Source: Flavobacteriaceae bacterium (GTDB lineage: Bacteria > Bacteroidota > Bacteroidia > Flavobacteriales > Flavobacteriaceae). From it: DNA of 64,000 nt. A program made the translations under genes and the position numbers. The first letter of the stretch is position 1. Every line of letters begins with the position of its first letter. The DNA is taken from NCBI GenBank assembly GCA_029238215.1, contig JAQWGN010000016.1, positions 1-64,000 on the forward strand, in the 5' to 3' direction. Of this stretch, positions 63,428-64,000 are shown piece after piece. Below the pieces are notes generated by a model. The model saw nothing but the letters and a program-made list of their open reading frames with translations. It was not told the origin of the DNA and did no database searches.

Positions 63428-64000
63428 TTATTCTTTATTTAATATGAGTTCTAATTCGATTTTCCAGTTTTGATACGCTTTTAAATAAGCTTCTTTATCT
63501 TTAAATGGCATAAAGGTCATTACGTGATCATTATCCATTATTGATTTACCAAAACTTTCAAAATCGCCTTTATGTAAGTTTGCTGCGCGTGCAGCACCAA
63601 TAGCTCCTGTCGTGTTATAAATTTCTATTTCTTGTCCGATTAATGTTGCTACGGTATTTGCAAATATTTCTGAACGGAATAAATTATCGTTTCCTGCTCT
63701 TATTACTTTGGCCTGAATACCATCAGATTTCAATAATTCTATTCCAAAAACAAACGAAAATGCAATCCCTTCTAGAGCTGCTCTGCACATATGCCCTTTA
63801 TGGTGGTTATTTAGATTGAGGTTTGCAATACGTGTACCAATTTCTTTATTATTTAGCATACGTTCTGACCCATTTCCAAAAGGAATTAAACAGACACCAT
63901 CAGAACCTATTGGAATTTCTGACGCTAAGTTGTTCATCTCTTCATAAGAGCTTACCGCCAAATTATTCAGCAACCAACGGTATTGAATGCCTGCTCCATT
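63428..64000 (-). CDS. xylB: Xylulokinase, C-terminal part (cut by window end)
   Basis: The C-terminal 190 residues of a FGGY-family carbohydrate kinase; the frame remains open to base 64000, so the N-terminal part lies outside. GAGIQYRWLLNNL, CLIPFGNGSERM, ALEGIAFSFVFGIELLKSDG, VIRAGNDNLFRSEIFANTVATL and TTGAIGAARAA are typical of the second actin-like domain. Position before xylA supports xylulose as substrate. Phosphorylates xylulose to feed the pentose phosphate pathway. Confidence 0.9.
   Translation of the reverse strand, partial: NGAGIQYRWLLNNLAVSSYEEMNNLASEIPIGSDGVCLIPFGNGSERMLNNKEIGTRIANLNLNNHHKGHMCRAALEGIAFSFVFGIELLKSDGIQAKVIRAGNDNLFRSEIFANTVATLIGQEIEIYNTTGAIGAARAANLHKGDFESFGKSIMDNDHVMTFMPFKDKEAYLKAYQNWKIELELILNKE

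Overview
The window is a chromosomal stretch from a gliding-type member of the Flavobacteriaceae (Bacteroidota). The evidence is the gldB/gldC pair beside nadE, a GLPGLI-family protein beside an outer-membrane receptor, a 600-residue FtsZ, a DnaG without zinc ligands, a two-gene MetH, and many promoters fitting the Bacteroidota pattern TTG-N17-19-TAnnTTTG. Nearly everything is ordinary housekeeping DNA, tightly packed with many 1-17 base gene overlaps. No IS element, prophage or CRISPR array was seen.

Layout. (1) 1-213: tRNA-Arg(UCG) and its terminator on the minus strand, with a second diverged copy of the terminator. (2) 246-15689, minus: the division and cell-wall (dcw) cluster mraZ-rsmH-ftsL-ftsI-murE-mraY-murD-ftsW-murG-murC-ftsQ-ftsA-ftsZ-yqeY, preceded by four GTGGTA boxes that look like the MraZ operator. 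murF and ddl are absent. (3) 15.9-23.1 kb: hydrolase, engB, gldC/gldB, nadE, an atypical response regulator, dnaG, polyprenyl synthase. (4) 23.2-32.4 kb, minus: an aromatic amino acid operon (pheA, aminotransferase, tyrA, DAHP synthase-chorismate mutase, then rsgA, dtd, mazG-like, aroA, queA, rlmN). It is headed by a clear transcription attenuator: a 17-residue Tyr/Phe-rich leader peptide, mutually exclusive antiterminator and terminator hairpins, and a terminator U-run that ends at the pheA start codon. (5) 32.5-34.2 kb: a small A+T-rich island of three unrecognised plus-strand genes separated by copies of a roughly 30-bp repeat. (6) 34.2-44.1 kb, minus: a methionine/SAM operon (metK, metY, metX, osmC, metZ-like, metH in two pieces, metF) behind a SAM-II-type riboswitch. 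(7) 44.1-48.6 kb: outer-membrane proteins. (8) 48.7-60.6 kb: deoxynucleoside kinase, membrane pyrophosphatase, pdhB, etfBA, bifunctional nuclease, a decayed nupC-like remnant, thyA, a membrane-domain/DHFR fusion, fabD, a DegT aminotransferase, kdtA and a 56-residue protein. (9) 60.6-64.0 kb, minus: xylose use (xylulokinase cut by the window end, xylA, sugar porter).

The most rewarding signals are regulatory. They are the aromatic attenuator, the SAM-II riboswitch over a complete met operon, the phased MraZ boxes, and a perfect palindrome between the divergent pdhB and etfBA promoters. Protein oddities are a receiver domain with Glu in place of the phosphoacceptor Asp, DnaG with all four zinc ligands replaced, and DHFR fused to a two-helix membrane domain. 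The repeat-separated orphan genes are the best candidate for something undescribed, but only two repeat copies are visible here. All family names come from reading the translated sequence; no database search was run.
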